Assembly: GCF_005047635.1 (NCBI RefSeq) | Contig: NZ_SUKC01000005.1 | Location: forward strand, 62,001-126,000 | Length of the DNA stretch: 64,000 bases | Source: Arthrobacter sp. CAU 1506 | GTDB taxonomy: Bacteria; Actinomycetota; Actinomycetes; Actinomycetales; Micrococcaceae | Direction: 5' to 3' | Shown: in pieces, positions 7,809 to 15,994 of the stretch | Position numbering within the stretch: position 1 is the first letter of the stretch | Layout of the letters: each line of letters begins with the position of its first letter | Position numbers and translations under genes: made by a program | The notes under the pieces: model-generated | What the model was told of the DNA's origin: nothing | What the model saw: the letters and a program-made list of their open reading frames with translations, nothing else | The model's database searches: none

Positions 7809-9314
7809 CTATCGTCCCTCCAGGTCTCTGACGGCAGGACCTTCCAGTACCGTTCCGTCGGCGCTGAAGCGGGATCCGTGCAACGGGCAGTCCCAGCTGG
7901 CTTCGGCGTCGTTCCAAGACAAGACGCCGCCCAGATGCGTGCACACCGCGCTGACCCGGTGCGTGGCGGAATCCACGGTGCACACGCCGACCGGCCGAGC
8001 GTTCTCACGCACCACTGTTCCCTGCCCCTCGGGCGGTGCAGTTTGCGTGGTCCGGGTCAGCCCGCCCAGCCATCCGGACAGCATTTCCAGCCCCACCGAC
8101 GCGTTGGTCTCGGCCGTGCTGGCTGCATCCCGCCCGGAGATGCGGGACTTGTAGAGCTCCTTGGCCCAGTGGTTGTCCCCGCCCAAGATGGAGGCGGAGA
8201 GTGCCAGCGCAGCGGCAACCCCGTTTGTCATGCCCCACTTGTTGAATCCGGTGGCCACGAGGATCCGCTTTTCGCCGGGCAGGACTGGTCCGACATACGG
8301 CAACGAACCGGCGGGTTCATAGTCCTGGGCGGACCAGGTATGGGTGGGTTCGGCCCCGGGAAAATGTTGCTGAGTCCAGCGCAGCAGGTCTTCGACAAGT
8401 CCGCGGGTGTGGCTCTGCCGTCCGACCACGTGGCCGTTGCCGCCAGCCAGCAGGAGCTCCCGGCCGCCACCCCGAGCGGTGCGCAAGGAGCGGGTAGGCG
8501 CGTCGATGGAGAGATACATTCCGGCCGGAATGTGGCCCGGGACGGTGAAGGCGGCGGCATAGGACCGCTTGGGCGTCAGGACGCCGAAGTGGCCTCCGCG
8601 GTTGAGCATGGGTGTTCCGGTGGCCAGCACCAAGGTTCCGGTCTGGACGTCGCCCAGGCGGGTGCGCACCGTGACGGTCCGTGCCCCGGTGCCAACGCCG
8701 CCGTCGTTCGCATGGCTCACTCCCGTGACCCGCATGCCCTCGAAGACCGACCCGCCGCGGCTGCGCAGTTCGGCAACCAGCGCTGCGAGCAGCCGCATCG
8801 GGTGGAGCTGCGCCTGGTCCGCCAACCGCAGCATGCCGGTGACAGCGAACGGCAGCTCGCCGGAGCCGGCGACCGCCTCCACCGGCAAACCGGCGGCCTG
8901 GCTGGCACGCTGCTCGGCGGCAAGATCATCCGCTCCGTGCGGAGTCGTAGCGTACGTGTAGGCGTCGCGCCGGTCGTACTCCACCTGGTGTTCGTCGCAG
9001 TACCGCAGAATCCACGCCTGCGCTTCCTGCTGTGCCGCAACATAGGCAGCGGCAGCGGCGGAATCATGGTGGCTGCTGATGCGGGAGAGCTGGCCGCCCT
9101 GCAGGAGGGACACTTTGGCGGTGGTATGGCCGGTGGTGGCGGCGCCGATGGACCGGGCCTCCAGCACTGCGACCCGCTGGCCGGCCCTGGCGAGCAGGAC
9201 CGCCGTGGCCAGCCCGGTCAGGCCGGCACCGGCGACGACCGAATCGAACCCGGACTGGCCGGTATACGTATCAACGGGAATGCCGTCTGCGGTATCTAGC
9301 CAGAGCGAATGCAT
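7809..9314 (-). CDS. FAD-dependent oxidoreductase with C-terminal Rieske [2Fe-2S] domain
   Basis: The start is the second in-frame methionine (MHSLWLDT, 9314), preceded by AAAGGA on the minus strand. In the 501-residue product a DAO-type FAD-binding fold comes first (SVVAGAGLTGLATAVLLARAGQRVAVLEA, then GHTTAKVSLLQG). The rest of the oxidoreductase includes QDYEPAGSLPYVGPV and VATGFNKWGMTNGVAAALALS. The last 90 residues form a Rieske domain whose cluster ligands are visible as CTHLGG and CPLHGSRF. This architecture (glycine/D-amino-acid oxidase plus Rieske) is widespread, with undefined substrates. It probably transfers electrons from an oxidised substrate through the iron-sulphur centre. pstS follows directly. 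Confidence 0.88.
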   Translation of the reverse strand: MHSLWLDTADGIPVDTYTGQSGFDSVVAGAGLTGLATAVLLARAGQRVAVLEARSIGAATTGHTTAKVSLLQGGQLSRISSHHDSAAAAAYVAAQQEAQAWILRYCDEHQVEYDRRDAYTYATTPHGADDLAAEQRASQAAGLPVEAVAGSGELPFAVTGMLRLADQAQLHPMRLLAALVAELRSRGGSVFEGMRVTGVSHANDGGVGTGARTVTVRTRLGDVQTGTLVLATGTPMLNRGGHFGVLTPKRSYAAAFTVPGHIPAGMYLSIDAPTRSLRTARGGGRELLLAGGNGHVVGRQSHTRGLVEDLLRWTQQHFPGAEPTHTWSAQDYEPAGSLPYVGPVLPGEKRILVATGFNKWGMTNGVAAALALSASILGGDNHWAKELYKSRISGRDAASTAETNASVGLEMLSGWLGGLTRTTQTAPPEGQGTVVRENARPVGVCTVDSATHRVSAVCTHLGGVLSWNDAEASWDCPLHGSRFSADGTVLEGPAVRDLEGR

Positions 9315-9435
9315 TGATGCTGTCCTTTCGGCCTGTACTACACACCACACCCCGTCCCCGCTGGCGCGTCAAGGCCCAAAGTGCACGGACACCTGACAGG
9401 ATGGAAGCAACGACGGCCGGCGGAAGGCGGAGGGC

Positions 9436-10002
9436 ATGAAAACTGCGGTGCTGATGATCGATTTGCAGAACGCGTACTTCGAGGACCCCGCGTTGGCCAG
9501 CCGGCGGGAATCCGTGGTGGAGGCGGCAAATCTGCTGGTCAGGACCGCGACGGCGGCGCAGGTACCGGTGCTGCTGGTGCGCACCGAGCACCAGCGCGAC
9601 CAATCGACCTGGACGTTGAACATGCTCGATGACGACCAGGGCTTCATCTTCGAGGGCAGCGAACAGGCCAGTTTCCTGCCGGGGCTGCTGACCGATGGGC
9701 TGGAAAGCATCGTCAAAACCCGCGACAGTGCGTTTTTCGGTACCGGTCTGGCCGAGCGGCTGCGCCGCGAAGGGGTGGAACGGCTGGTGCTGGCGGGCGT
9801 CGCCACACACGACTGTGTGGCGCAGACGGCGGCAGATGCCTTTGCCCACAACTTCCGCGTGGTCTTCGCCAAGGACGTCATTGCCTCGACGAATGAAGAC
9901 TATGCCGGCTCCATGCTGCAGATCCTCGGCGAGGAGTACCGCCAGCCGGTGCTGGGACGGGGCGCGATAGCGGAGCTGCTGGCCGGAGCCCGCGAACGCT
10001 AA
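9436..10002 (+). CDS. Isochorismatase-like cysteine hydrolase
   Basis: The product (188 aa) belongs to the cysteine hydrolases of the isochorismatase / nicotinamidase superfamily. The catalytic triad is visible: Asp9 in VLMIDLQNAYF, Lys94 in IVKTRDSAFFGTGL, and Cys127 in LAGVATHDCVAQTAADA with the usual cis-peptide context. Likely reactions are amide or N-carbamoyl hydrolysis, or isochorismate cleavage. The substrate cannot be read from the motifs. The gene stands alone, divergent from the FAD/Rieske gene and convergent with the TetR gene, whose stop codon lies about 10 bp away. Confidence 0.85.
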   Translation: MKTAVLMIDLQNAYFEDPALASRRESVVEAANLLVRTATAAQVPVLLVRTEHQRDQSTWTLNMLDDDQGFIFEGSEQASFLPGLLTDGLESIVKTRDSAFFGTGLAERLRREGVERLVLAGVATHDCVAQTAADAFAHNFRVVFAKDVIASTNEDYAGSMLQILGEEYRQPVLGRGAIAELLAGARER

Positions 10003-10012
10003 ACCCGCCCGC

Positions 10013-10603
10013 TCAGTCCTCCGAGAGCAGGTGGCACCAGGAGTCCGTCAGGGTCTCCAGGCAGGTCTCGCGGTCCACGAACCAGCCGGTTCTGATCCAC
10101 CGCTGCGACAGGTACTCAAGCTGGCCGAAGGCGAGCACGCAGCGGATACGCCGGCTGGACGATTCAAACCGTCCGGCACGGTCCAGTCCGGTCGTCATGT
10201 CCGCCGCCACGTCGCGGAACCAGTCCTCCAGTGTGCTGGCGACCTCGGGTTCGACCGGGGCTGCCTGGTAGACCGCATGGAGGTAGGGGCGGGTTGCCTC
10301 CCACTGGTCGAACTTGCGGTTGAGCCAGGTCCGGATCAGGTCCCGCTTGCCCAGCTCCACCACGGTTGACAGGGACGGATCGTCCACGCTGGTGAGGATG
10401 GCGTCCACTGTCTTGACCACCTCGCTCATCAGTTGGGCCTTCGACGCGAAGTGCAGGTAGAACGTGGTCCGGGTGGTGCCGGCGCCCGCCGCGATGTCAT
10501 CGATGGTCGTGGCCGCATAGCCCTTGGACTCGAAGAGTTCCAGACCCGTATCCAAGAGGAGTTGCCGGGTCTGCTGTTTCTGGACTTCGCGGAGTGTTGC
10601 CAT
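10013..10603 (-). CDS. TetR/AcrR family transcriptional regulator
   Basis: The product is 196 residues. The N-terminal helix-turn-helix is clear: TRQLLLDTGLELFESKGYAATTIDDIAAGAGTTRTTFYLHF (about residues 12-52), followed by SKAQLMSEVV and an all-helical ligand domain. It is divergent from the adjacent MFS exporter, the classic layout of a repressor that controls an efflux gene and itself. No Shine-Dalgarno precedes the ATG, but TATCCT lies about 8 to 13 bases upstream of it on the minus strand, so the message may be leaderless (inference). The ligand is unknown and is presumably a toxic compound exported by the neighbour. Confidence 0.9.
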   Translation of the reverse strand: MATLREVQKQQTRQLLLDTGLELFESKGYAATTIDDIAAGAGTTRTTFYLHFASKAQLMSEVVKTVDAILTSVDDPSLSTVVELGKRDLIRTWLNRKFDQWEATRPYLHAVYQAAPVEPEVASTLEDWFRDVAADMTTGLDRAGRFESSSRRIRCVLAFGQLEYLSQRWIRTGWFVDRETCLETLTDSWCHLLSED

Positions 10604-10749
10604 GCGTCACAGGATAGTCGTTGGCGCAGCAGTCTCTTGACAGCGCGAGCGTTGCGGCGCGGAGAGTGGCCCTGCCGAGACGCCATCCAGCCGTGGAATG
10701 GCGCGAATACTGCCCCGCTGACCAGTAAAACGACATTGCGCACTTTCAC

Positions 10750-10779
10750 TTGACAGTGTGTTGTCTCAGTCACTAGTGT
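10750..10779 (+). promoter_or_regulatory. Promoter candidate for the MFS exporter, with palindromic site
   Basis: TTGACA at 10750-10755 and TAGTGT at 10774-10779 are separated by 18 bp and resemble a housekeeping -35/-10 pair. They drive toward the MFS gene with an untranslated leader of about 110 bases. The -10 region overlaps CACTAGTG (10771-10778), a perfect 8-bp palindrome, and GACA-N6-TGTC (10752-10765) lies between the boxes. Both could be contacted by the divergent TetR regulator. The promoter was assigned by eye. Confidence 0.45.
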
Positions 10780-10899
10780 AGTCGCCATCACAGGGTCTGT
10801 AGTGGCGTATCACACTTCAGTTGCATGGCCGCAGATAGGTCCTCAGGCCCATCCCGCACATCCATGTGCCACCCGTTCCGCACCATCAAGGAGTTCCAC

Positions 10900-12513
10900 A
10901 TGAGCCAGGGCCAGGAGACCGTCGCGTCACCGCAGTCCTATCCACCGCCGCAGGCGCCGCCGGTGGACACCGCGCCGTCCCGCGCCAAGGGCACCTTGGC
11001 CGCCGCATCGCTGGCGGTGATGGTGGCACAGATCGCCAACGCGTTGCCCGGCGCCCTGAACGGCGAGTTCCAGCTGACGTTCAACACCTTCGGCTCCCAG
11101 CTGACGTGGATTACCGCGGCATTCATGATCCCGGTGGTGGTCTTCGAACTGACCTTCGGTGTGTTGGGCGACAAGTATGGCCACCGCAAGCTGGTTCTCG
11201 GCGGTGCGCTGCTGGTCATGATCGGTTCGCTGGTCTGCGCGATCTCACCGACCGTCCAGGCCATGTGGATCGGCTCCGCCATCAATGGTCTCGGCGCTGG
11301 CGCCATCTTCCCAGCGTCGCTGGCCCTCGTCGCGTCGGTGGCCCGGACCATGCAGGAGCGGGTGCGCGGCATCGCCATCTGGGCAGGCTTCCTGTCCGCC
11401 GGTTCGGCCCTGTCCCCCCTGCTCGGCGGCATGTTCGCCGGCTTTGGATGGTGGCGCGGCGCTTACGCCGTCGTGGTGCTCACCGGCCTCGCCGCCCTGC
11501 TGCTCACCGCGCTGCGTTCTGCCGAAGCCAAAGTGGCCCGGGAGCGCCGGCTGGACATCTGGGGCCAGATCACATTTGCGCTGGGCCTGATCCTGATTCT
11601 GTTCGGCCTGGTGCAGGGCCCCGAAGACGGTTGGACCGCCTCCCATGTGGTGGTCGCGCTGGTGGCCGGCACGGTCCTGCTGGCAGTCTTCGTGGCAATC
11701 GAACTGCGGGTTGAGTCACCGCTGCTGGAGCTGAGGCTCTTCCTGAACCGCCAGTTCGCCATCTCCTCCGTCGTCGCCGTGGTCGGCATGTTCGCCTTCC
11801 TGGGCGCCTGCTTCTCCACGAGCATGTGGCTGGGCCCGGTCCAGCACCAGAATCCGCTCTACCTCGGCCTGCTGTTCCTGCTGCTGCAGGGCCCGGCGTT
11901 CGTGTTGATCCCGGTGCTGTCACGGCTCCAGACCCGGGTCTCCTCCCGCTGGCTGATGACCTTCGGCTTCTTGGCCATGGCTGCGGGCGCCTTCATCAAC
12001 TCCAACGCAGACGTGACCAACCGCGACGTCACCACCTTCGTGCTGCCCTCCCTGCTGGTGGGCCTGGGCTTTGCCTTCACCTTGAGCCCGATGACTGCCG
12101 TTGCCGTTAACTCCGTGCCGCGGGAAATGACCGGCATGGCCAGCGCCACCACCAACCTGCTGCGGGACCTCGGCTTCGCCCTGGGGCCCGTACTGGTGGG
12201 CGCCATTGCACTGTCGGCCGCGGGCGGCCAGTTGATGGCGTCGCTGCAGACCTCCGGTTTGGCGCCGGACCAGCTGGGTCCGGCGATGGGTATTGCCGAA
12301 GCAGGCGGCCCCATCGCGCTGAACAGCATTCCTGAAGGTGTTCCCGGATCGGGCGCCAGCCAGTTCGCGCTCGAGGCCTTGGGCAGCGGATTCACCCAGG
12401 CCTTCCTGGTGATTGCCGTCGCGGCGCTGGCCGCGGCCTTGCTCAGCTTCTTCGGCCTGCGCGGTGTCCGCGAGATCGATCCGGAGGCAGCAGCAGTGGA
12501 GGCCGCCGCTTAG
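10900..12513 (+). CDS. MFS transporter, DHA2-type drug exporter
   Basis: The start is the ATG at 10900, six bases after AAGGAG. The 537-residue product has about 14 hydrophobic segments, as in the DHA2 (14-helix) branch of the major facilitator superfamily. The family A-motif region FGVLGDKYGHRKLVLGG follows helix 2 (about residue 85-100), and INGLGAGAIFPASLALVASV and GIAIWAGFLSAGSALSPLLGG follow. A proline-rich cytosolic leader of about 30 residues precedes helix 1. It probably exports hydrophobic drugs or metabolites by proton antiport. The divergent TetR gene is its likely regulator. It converges on a second, unrelated-looking DHA2 exporter across one strong hairpin. Confidence 0.88.
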   Translation: MSQGQETVASPQSYPPPQAPPVDTAPSRAKGTLAAASLAVMVAQIANALPGALNGEFQLTFNTFGSQLTWITAAFMIPVVVFELTFGVLGDKYGHRKLVLGGALLVMIGSLVCAISPTVQAMWIGSAINGLGAGAIFPASLALVASVARTMQERVRGIAIWAGFLSAGSALSPLLGGMFAGFGWWRGAYAVVVLTGLAALLLTALRSAEAKVARERRLDIWGQITFALGLILILFGLVQGPEDGWTASHVVVALVAGTVLLAVFVAIELRVESPLLELRLFLNRQFAISSVVAVVGMFAFLGACFSTSMWLGPVQHQNPLYLGLLFLLLQGPAFVLIPVLSRLQTRVSSRWLMTFGFLAMAAGAFINSNADVTNRDVTTFVLPSLLVGLGFAFTLSPMTAVAVNSVPREMTGMASATTNLLRDLGFALGPVLVGAIALSAAGGQLMASLQTSGLAPDQLGPAMGIAEAGGPIALNSIPEGVPGSGASQFALEALGSGFTQAFLVIAVAALAAALLSFFGLRGVREIDPEAAAVEAAA

Positions 12514-12535
12514 TCGGCCCCGCAGAAACAACGGA

Positions 12536-12563
12536 GCCGGTCATCCCCTGCGGGATGACCGGC
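12536..12563. terminator. Bidirectional terminator between convergent MFS genes
   Basis: GCCGGTCATCCC (12536-12547) pairs perfectly with GGGATGACCGGC (12552-12563) around a CTGC loop. The 12-bp stem sits between the stop codons of two convergent exporter genes, 22 bp after one and 36 bp before the other. No long T-run is visible on either side, as is common in high-GC actinobacteria. Confidence 0.75.
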
Positions 12564-12599
12564 TTCCGAGAGCCGTGCCGGCGTAGGCCGCAGGCGGCT

Positions 12600-14075
12600 T
12601 TAGCGGCTTGCGGCTGGTGGCAGGCGACGCACGAACGGGGCGCAGACGACGGCAACGAGGCCCAGGATGCCGCCGACCGTGAAGGCGACCCGTACGCCGT
12701 CGACCAGGGCGACGTTGTCCGCGATGCCGCTTGAAGCGGCCATGGTGGTGCCGACAGTCATGGCGGCGATCAGCACTGCGGTGCCGGCCGCGCCGGCCAG
12801 CTGCTGCAGCGTGTTCATGATGGCGCTGCCGTGGCCGTACTGTGCGCGCGGCAGGGCGCCCAAGGCGACGGTCATCAGCGGCGTCATCAACATGGCCATG
12901 CCGATGCAGAACACCGTGTGGAAGGCGACGATCACGGCGAGCGGCGTATCAATGTGGACACTGCCCAACAGCCACTGTCCCCCGGCCAGCAGCACGGCGC
13001 CCGGAATGACGATCGGGCGAGGGCCGACCTTGTCATAGATGCGGCCGACGATCGGGGACACGATGCCCTGAATCAGACCGCCCGGGAGCAAGGCCAAGCC
13101 GATGGTCAGAGTGCCCAGGCCCATGCCGTTCTGCATGAAGATGGGCATGACCATGACGGTGCCCAGCATGGTCGCCATCGCGATCATGACGATCACCACG
13201 GAGATGCGGAAGTTGTGCACCTTGAACGGACGCAGATCCAGCAGGTCCGATTCGGTCTTGCGCAGCGCACGCTGGCGGTTGACGAACAGCACCAGGGCGA
13301 TCACGCCCACCACGAGGGCGGCGATCGGTGCCCACGCCCCATCCATCAGGTCCGCAATGGAGGAGAGCGCGTAAACGATGCCGCCGAAGGCAAAGGCGGA
13401 AAGGATGACCGAGAGGACATCCAGCGGAGCCTTGCGGGTCTCTTTGCCGGTCTTGATGGCGAAGACGCCGAAGAGGAACACGATGATGGCCACCGGAATC
13501 ATCAGGCCGAACACCCAGCGCCAGTTCAAGGAGTTGATGATGGCGCCGGACAGGGTGGGGCCGATGGCTGGTGCCACGGAAATTACCACCGAGTTCAGGC
13601 CCATCACCGTGCCGCGATGCTGGACCGGGACGGAGGTTAGCGTGGTGGTCATCAGCAGCGGAAGAATGATCGCGGTGCCGCCTGCCTGGATGATGCGCGC
13701 GATCAGCAGGACCGCGAAGGTTGGCGCAACGGTGGCCAGCGCCGTGCCGACGATGAACAGCAGCAGCGCGGCGATGAAGAGGCCTTTGGTGGTGAAGCGC
13801 TGGAGCATGAAGCCGGTAGTGGGAATGACCACGGCCATGGTGAGCATGAAACCGGTGGTCAGCCACTGCGCGGTGGTCGCCTGAACGTTGAGGTCGGCCA
13901 TTAGGTTGGGCAGGGCGACGGTCAGCACAGTCTCGTTGAGGATCATGATCAGCGCTGACAGCACCAGTGCGGTAATTACGGCGGCGACGCGCTTGGGCGA
14001 GATCCTTTCAGGCTCTACGGCGCGCGCCGCCTCCACCTCTCCGGGCGGAACTTTCTCCTCGAGGACGTCTTTCAT
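12600..14075 (-). CDS. MFS transporter, DHA2 family (EmrB/QacA-like)
   Basis: The start is the ATG at 14075 (MKDVLEEKVPPGE), five bases after AAAAGG. A GTG two codons earlier is also open. The product has 491 residues and about 14 membrane helices. It carries the DHA2 motif C region (LNETVLTVALPNLMADL), with QWLTTGFMLTMAVVIPTTGFMLQRF and RIIQAGGTAIILPLLMTTTL. It probably expels cationic or lipophilic toxic compounds using the proton gradient. It is co-directional with, and downstream of, the MarR gene. A 6-4-6 palindrome between them suggests direct control by that regulator. It faces a second DHA2 exporter across the terminator at 12536-12563. Confidence 0.9.
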   Translation of the reverse strand: MKDVLEEKVPPGEVEAARAVEPERISPKRVAAVITALVLSALIMILNETVLTVALPNLMADLNVQATTAQWLTTGFMLTMAVVIPTTGFMLQRFTTKGLFIAALLLFIVGTALATVAPTFAVLLIARIIQAGGTAIILPLLMTTTLTSVPVQHRGTVMGLNSVVISVAPAIGPTLSGAIINSLNWRWVFGLMIPVAIIVFLFGVFAIKTGKETRKAPLDVLSVILSAFAFGGIVYALSSIADLMDGAWAPIAALVVGVIALVLFVNRQRALRKTESDLLDLRPFKVHNFRISVVIVMIAMATMLGTVMVMPIFMQNGMGLGTLTIGLALLPGGLIQGIVSPIVGRIYDKVGPRPIVIPGAVLLAGGQWLLGSVHIDTPLAVIVAFHTVFCIGMAMLMTPLMTVALGALPRAQYGHGSAIMNTLQQLAGAAGTAVLIAAMTVGTTMAASSGIADNVALVDGVRVAFTVGGILGLVAVVCAPFVRRLPPAASR

Positions 14076-14123
14076 GAACACCTTTTCTGGTCGAGTGGGG
14101 GTGGGCGGCAGACCTGCTGCCTA

Positions 14124-14139
14124 ATACTTACAAAAGTAT
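14124..14139. promoter_or_regulatory. MarR-type operator candidate
   Basis: ATACTT (14124-14129) and AAGTAT (14134-14139) form a perfect inverted repeat with a four-base centre. The site is in the 102-bp gap between the MarR gene and the MFS gene it precedes, some 50 to 65 bp upstream of the exporter start. The AT-rich 16-bp palindrome is typical in size for MarR dimers. Assignment to this particular MarR is inferred from position. Confidence 0.6.
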
Positions 14140-14177
14140 AAGTGTAAATCAGAAGGGCGACGACGCGGCTCAAGGCT

Positions 14178-14651
14178 TCAGCTCGGTTCGCTGATCAGGG
14201 CGGCCAGGCGTTGGAGTGCCGGAAGGCTGTCCGCGAGCTGCTCTTGCTCCTCGGGACGGAGCTTCGCGGCCGCAGCTGCAAGTGAATCGGCCCACGCCGT
14301 CTCCAAAGTCATTCGAATGCGCTGTGACTCCTCGGTCGGGTGCAGCGTGACGTACCGTTTGTCGGCAGCGTCGCGGATGCGGGTCACCAGTCCTCGCGCA
14401 ACTAATTCCCGAAGCTGCGTACTGACATTGCTGAAGTGCCGGTCCAAGCGGGCGGCTACTTCGGCGACGGTGATGCCGGGGTGGGATTCGATGACGCGCA
14501 TGATGTCCAGCATGCCGTTCGGCAGCAGCGGGATTCCGGCATTCTCATGCGATTTCCGGCGCACATCGGACGAAATGTCGATCAGCGCCACGGCAAGTTG
14601 GCGGTGGTCCACGGCGCGGCCCTGCACGGCGCCGGGCGGGGTGTTCTCCAT
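14178..14651 (-). CDS. MarR family transcriptional regulator
   Basis: The start is taken as the ATG at 14651 (MENTPPGAVQGRAV). The ribosome-binding site (GGGGG directly before the ATG) is poor, so a nearby alternative is possible. The 157-residue product has the winged helix-turn-helix of the MarR family: LPNGMLDIMRVIESHPGITVAEVAARLDRHFSNVSTQLRELVARGLVTRIRDAADKRYVTLHPT, including the wing D-x-R-x-x-x-L-x-x-T. It very likely represses the downstream DHA2 exporter on the same strand. A chemical inducer, perhaps an exported drug or phenolic compound, is inferred from the family. Confidence 0.88.
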   Translation of the reverse strand: MENTPPGAVQGRAVDHRQLAVALIDISSDVRRKSHENAGIPLLPNGMLDIMRVIESHPGITVAEVAARLDRHFSNVSTQLRELVARGLVTRIRDAADKRYVTLHPTEESQRIRMTLETAWADSLAAAAAKLRPEEQEQLADSLPALQRLAALISEPS

Positions 14652-14790
14652 CCCCCAAGCATAAGTTGCGGCCTTGGGCGGGCGGTCGGACGACGGGCGG
14701 GACCTTGGCATCCGGTCCATCGGCTGGAACCCTAGCCCGCGGGCAGCGTGCCACGTAGCCTGAGGTGAGTACCGCCAGAAGGGACGTGCC

Positions 14791-15033
14791 ATGGACCAGG
14801 ACATCCAGAAGTACATCAGTGCGCTGGTCGAGAAAGAACAGCAACTGCGGGATTCCACGCCGGAGGAGCCGGACAAGGCCTCGGCCCGTGCCGCCGAACT
14901 CCGCCGTCTAGAAGAGCAGTTGGACCAGTGCTGGGACCTGCTGCGCCAACGTCGGGCCAAGCGCAAAGCCGGCGAGGATCCCGGCGAAGCGGAGACCCGG
15001 CCGGTCGATGAAGTGGAGCATTACCGCCAGTAG
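14791..15033 (+). CDS. DUF2630 family protein
   Basis: The product is 80 residues, strongly charged and helical. It contains the family signature IQKYISALVEKEQQLR and RRLEEQLDQCWDLLRQRRAKRKAG, and ends in VDEVEHYRQ. DUF2630 proteins are short actinobacterial proteins of unknown function, predicted to form a coiled-coil helical hairpin. AAGGGA lies eight bases before the ATG. The gene is convergent with ku (21 bp between stop codons). No function is assigned. Confidence 0.85.
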   Translation: MDQDIQKYISALVEKEQQLRDSTPEEPDKASARAAELRRLEEQLDQCWDLLRQRRAKRKAGEDPGEAETRPVDEVEHYRQ

Positions 15034-15054
15034 GCCCGCGGCATGGCCGGGGAG

Positions 15055-15912
15055 TCAGGCGCCCTTGGACGCTTTCGACTTGGAGCCGGATTTCTTCTTG
15101 GAATCGGAGGAGCCGGAAGACGACTTGGCTTCCCGGTTCTTCTCCACGCTGCGACGCAAAGCATCCATCAGGTCCAGGACCTTGCCGCTTTCTGCCTCTT
15201 CCTCCTGGCCGAAGGTCTTCTCGGTGTCCAGCGCCTCGCCCTGTTCCAGCTTCGCTTCGATCAGGGTGCGCAGCTGTTCCTGATACTCGTCGGTGTAGTT
15301 GGCGGGGGTGAAATCCGAGGAAAACGAATCCACCAGTGCCGCCGACATCTCCTTTTCCTTGGCAGAGATGCGAACCGTTTCTTCCAAGGAGGGGAAGCTG
15401 GCCTCCCGCACTTCGTCCTCCCAGAGCAGGGTCTGGAGCATCAGGACTTTGCCGCGGACACGCAGTGCGGCCAGCCGGGACTTTTGCCGCAGCGCGAACT
15501 GCACGATGGCCGTGCGGTCCGTATCCTCCAGCGTCTTGCGCAGCAGCACATAGGCTTTGGAGGACTTCGAGTCCGGCTCCAGGTAGTAGCTGCGGTCGAA
15601 CATGATCGGGTCGATCTGGTCGCTCGGAACGAACTCGACCACTTCGATTTCGCGGCTCTTTTCCACCGGCAGCGACTTGAATTCCTCGTCGGTGATTACC
15701 ACCGTGTGCTCGCCGTCGTCGTACGCCTTGTCAATGTTCTGGTAGTCGACCGTCTTGCCGCAGACCTCGCAGCGGCGCTGGTACCGGATGCGACCGCCGT
15801 CCTTGTCGTGGACCTGATGCAGGCTCACGTCATGGTCTTCGGTGGCACTGTAAAGCTTGACCGGCACGTTGACCAGCCCGAAGGCCACGGCTCCCTTCCA
15901 GATGGCTCTCAT
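15055..15912 (-). CDS. ku: Non-homologous end-joining protein Ku
   Basis: The start is the ATG at 15912 (MRAIWKGAVAFGLVNVPVKLYSA), the conserved beginning of bacterial Ku; the longer frame runs over the ligD promoter. The 285-residue product is a Ku core that forms a homodimeric ring on broken DNA ends. Visible features include DHDVSLHQVHDKDGGRIRYQ, a CEVCGK cysteine pair, YYLEPDS and KAYVLLRKTLEDT. The C-terminus is a basic, serine-rich tail (about residues 262-285, many Lys), which in this family helps DNA binding and recruits LigD. It is divergent from ligD with 82 bp between starts, so the two-component repair system shares a promoter region. Confidence 0.95.
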   Translation of the reverse strand: MRAIWKGAVAFGLVNVPVKLYSATEDHDVSLHQVHDKDGGRIRYQRRCEVCGKTVDYQNIDKAYDDGEHTVVITDEEFKSLPVEKSREIEVVEFVPSDQIDPIMFDRSYYLEPDSKSSKAYVLLRKTLEDTDRTAIVQFALRQKSRLAALRVRGKVLMLQTLLWEDEVREASFPSLEETVRISAKEKEMSAALVDSFSSDFTPANYTDEYQEQLRTLIEAKLEQGEALDTEKTFGQEEEAESGKVLDLMDALRRSVEKNREAKSSSGSSDSKKKSGSKSKASKGA

Positions 15913-15994
15913 GGCACTAGTGAACACCCGCAGGCAGTACAAAGCCAGAGGCAAGCTACTAGCCAACTGGGCGGTCGGCGGAGAGACTGGCGGT

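Noticed and set aside
12600-12607. Possible extra gene between the two MFS stop codons
   Set aside because: The space is filled by the terminator hairpin and has no start codon with a ribosome-binding site.
13033-13866. 277-codon His/Arg-rich minus-strand frame
   Set aside because: It overlaps the second MFS gene on the same strand in another frame; the composition is typical of a GC-rich off-frame translation.
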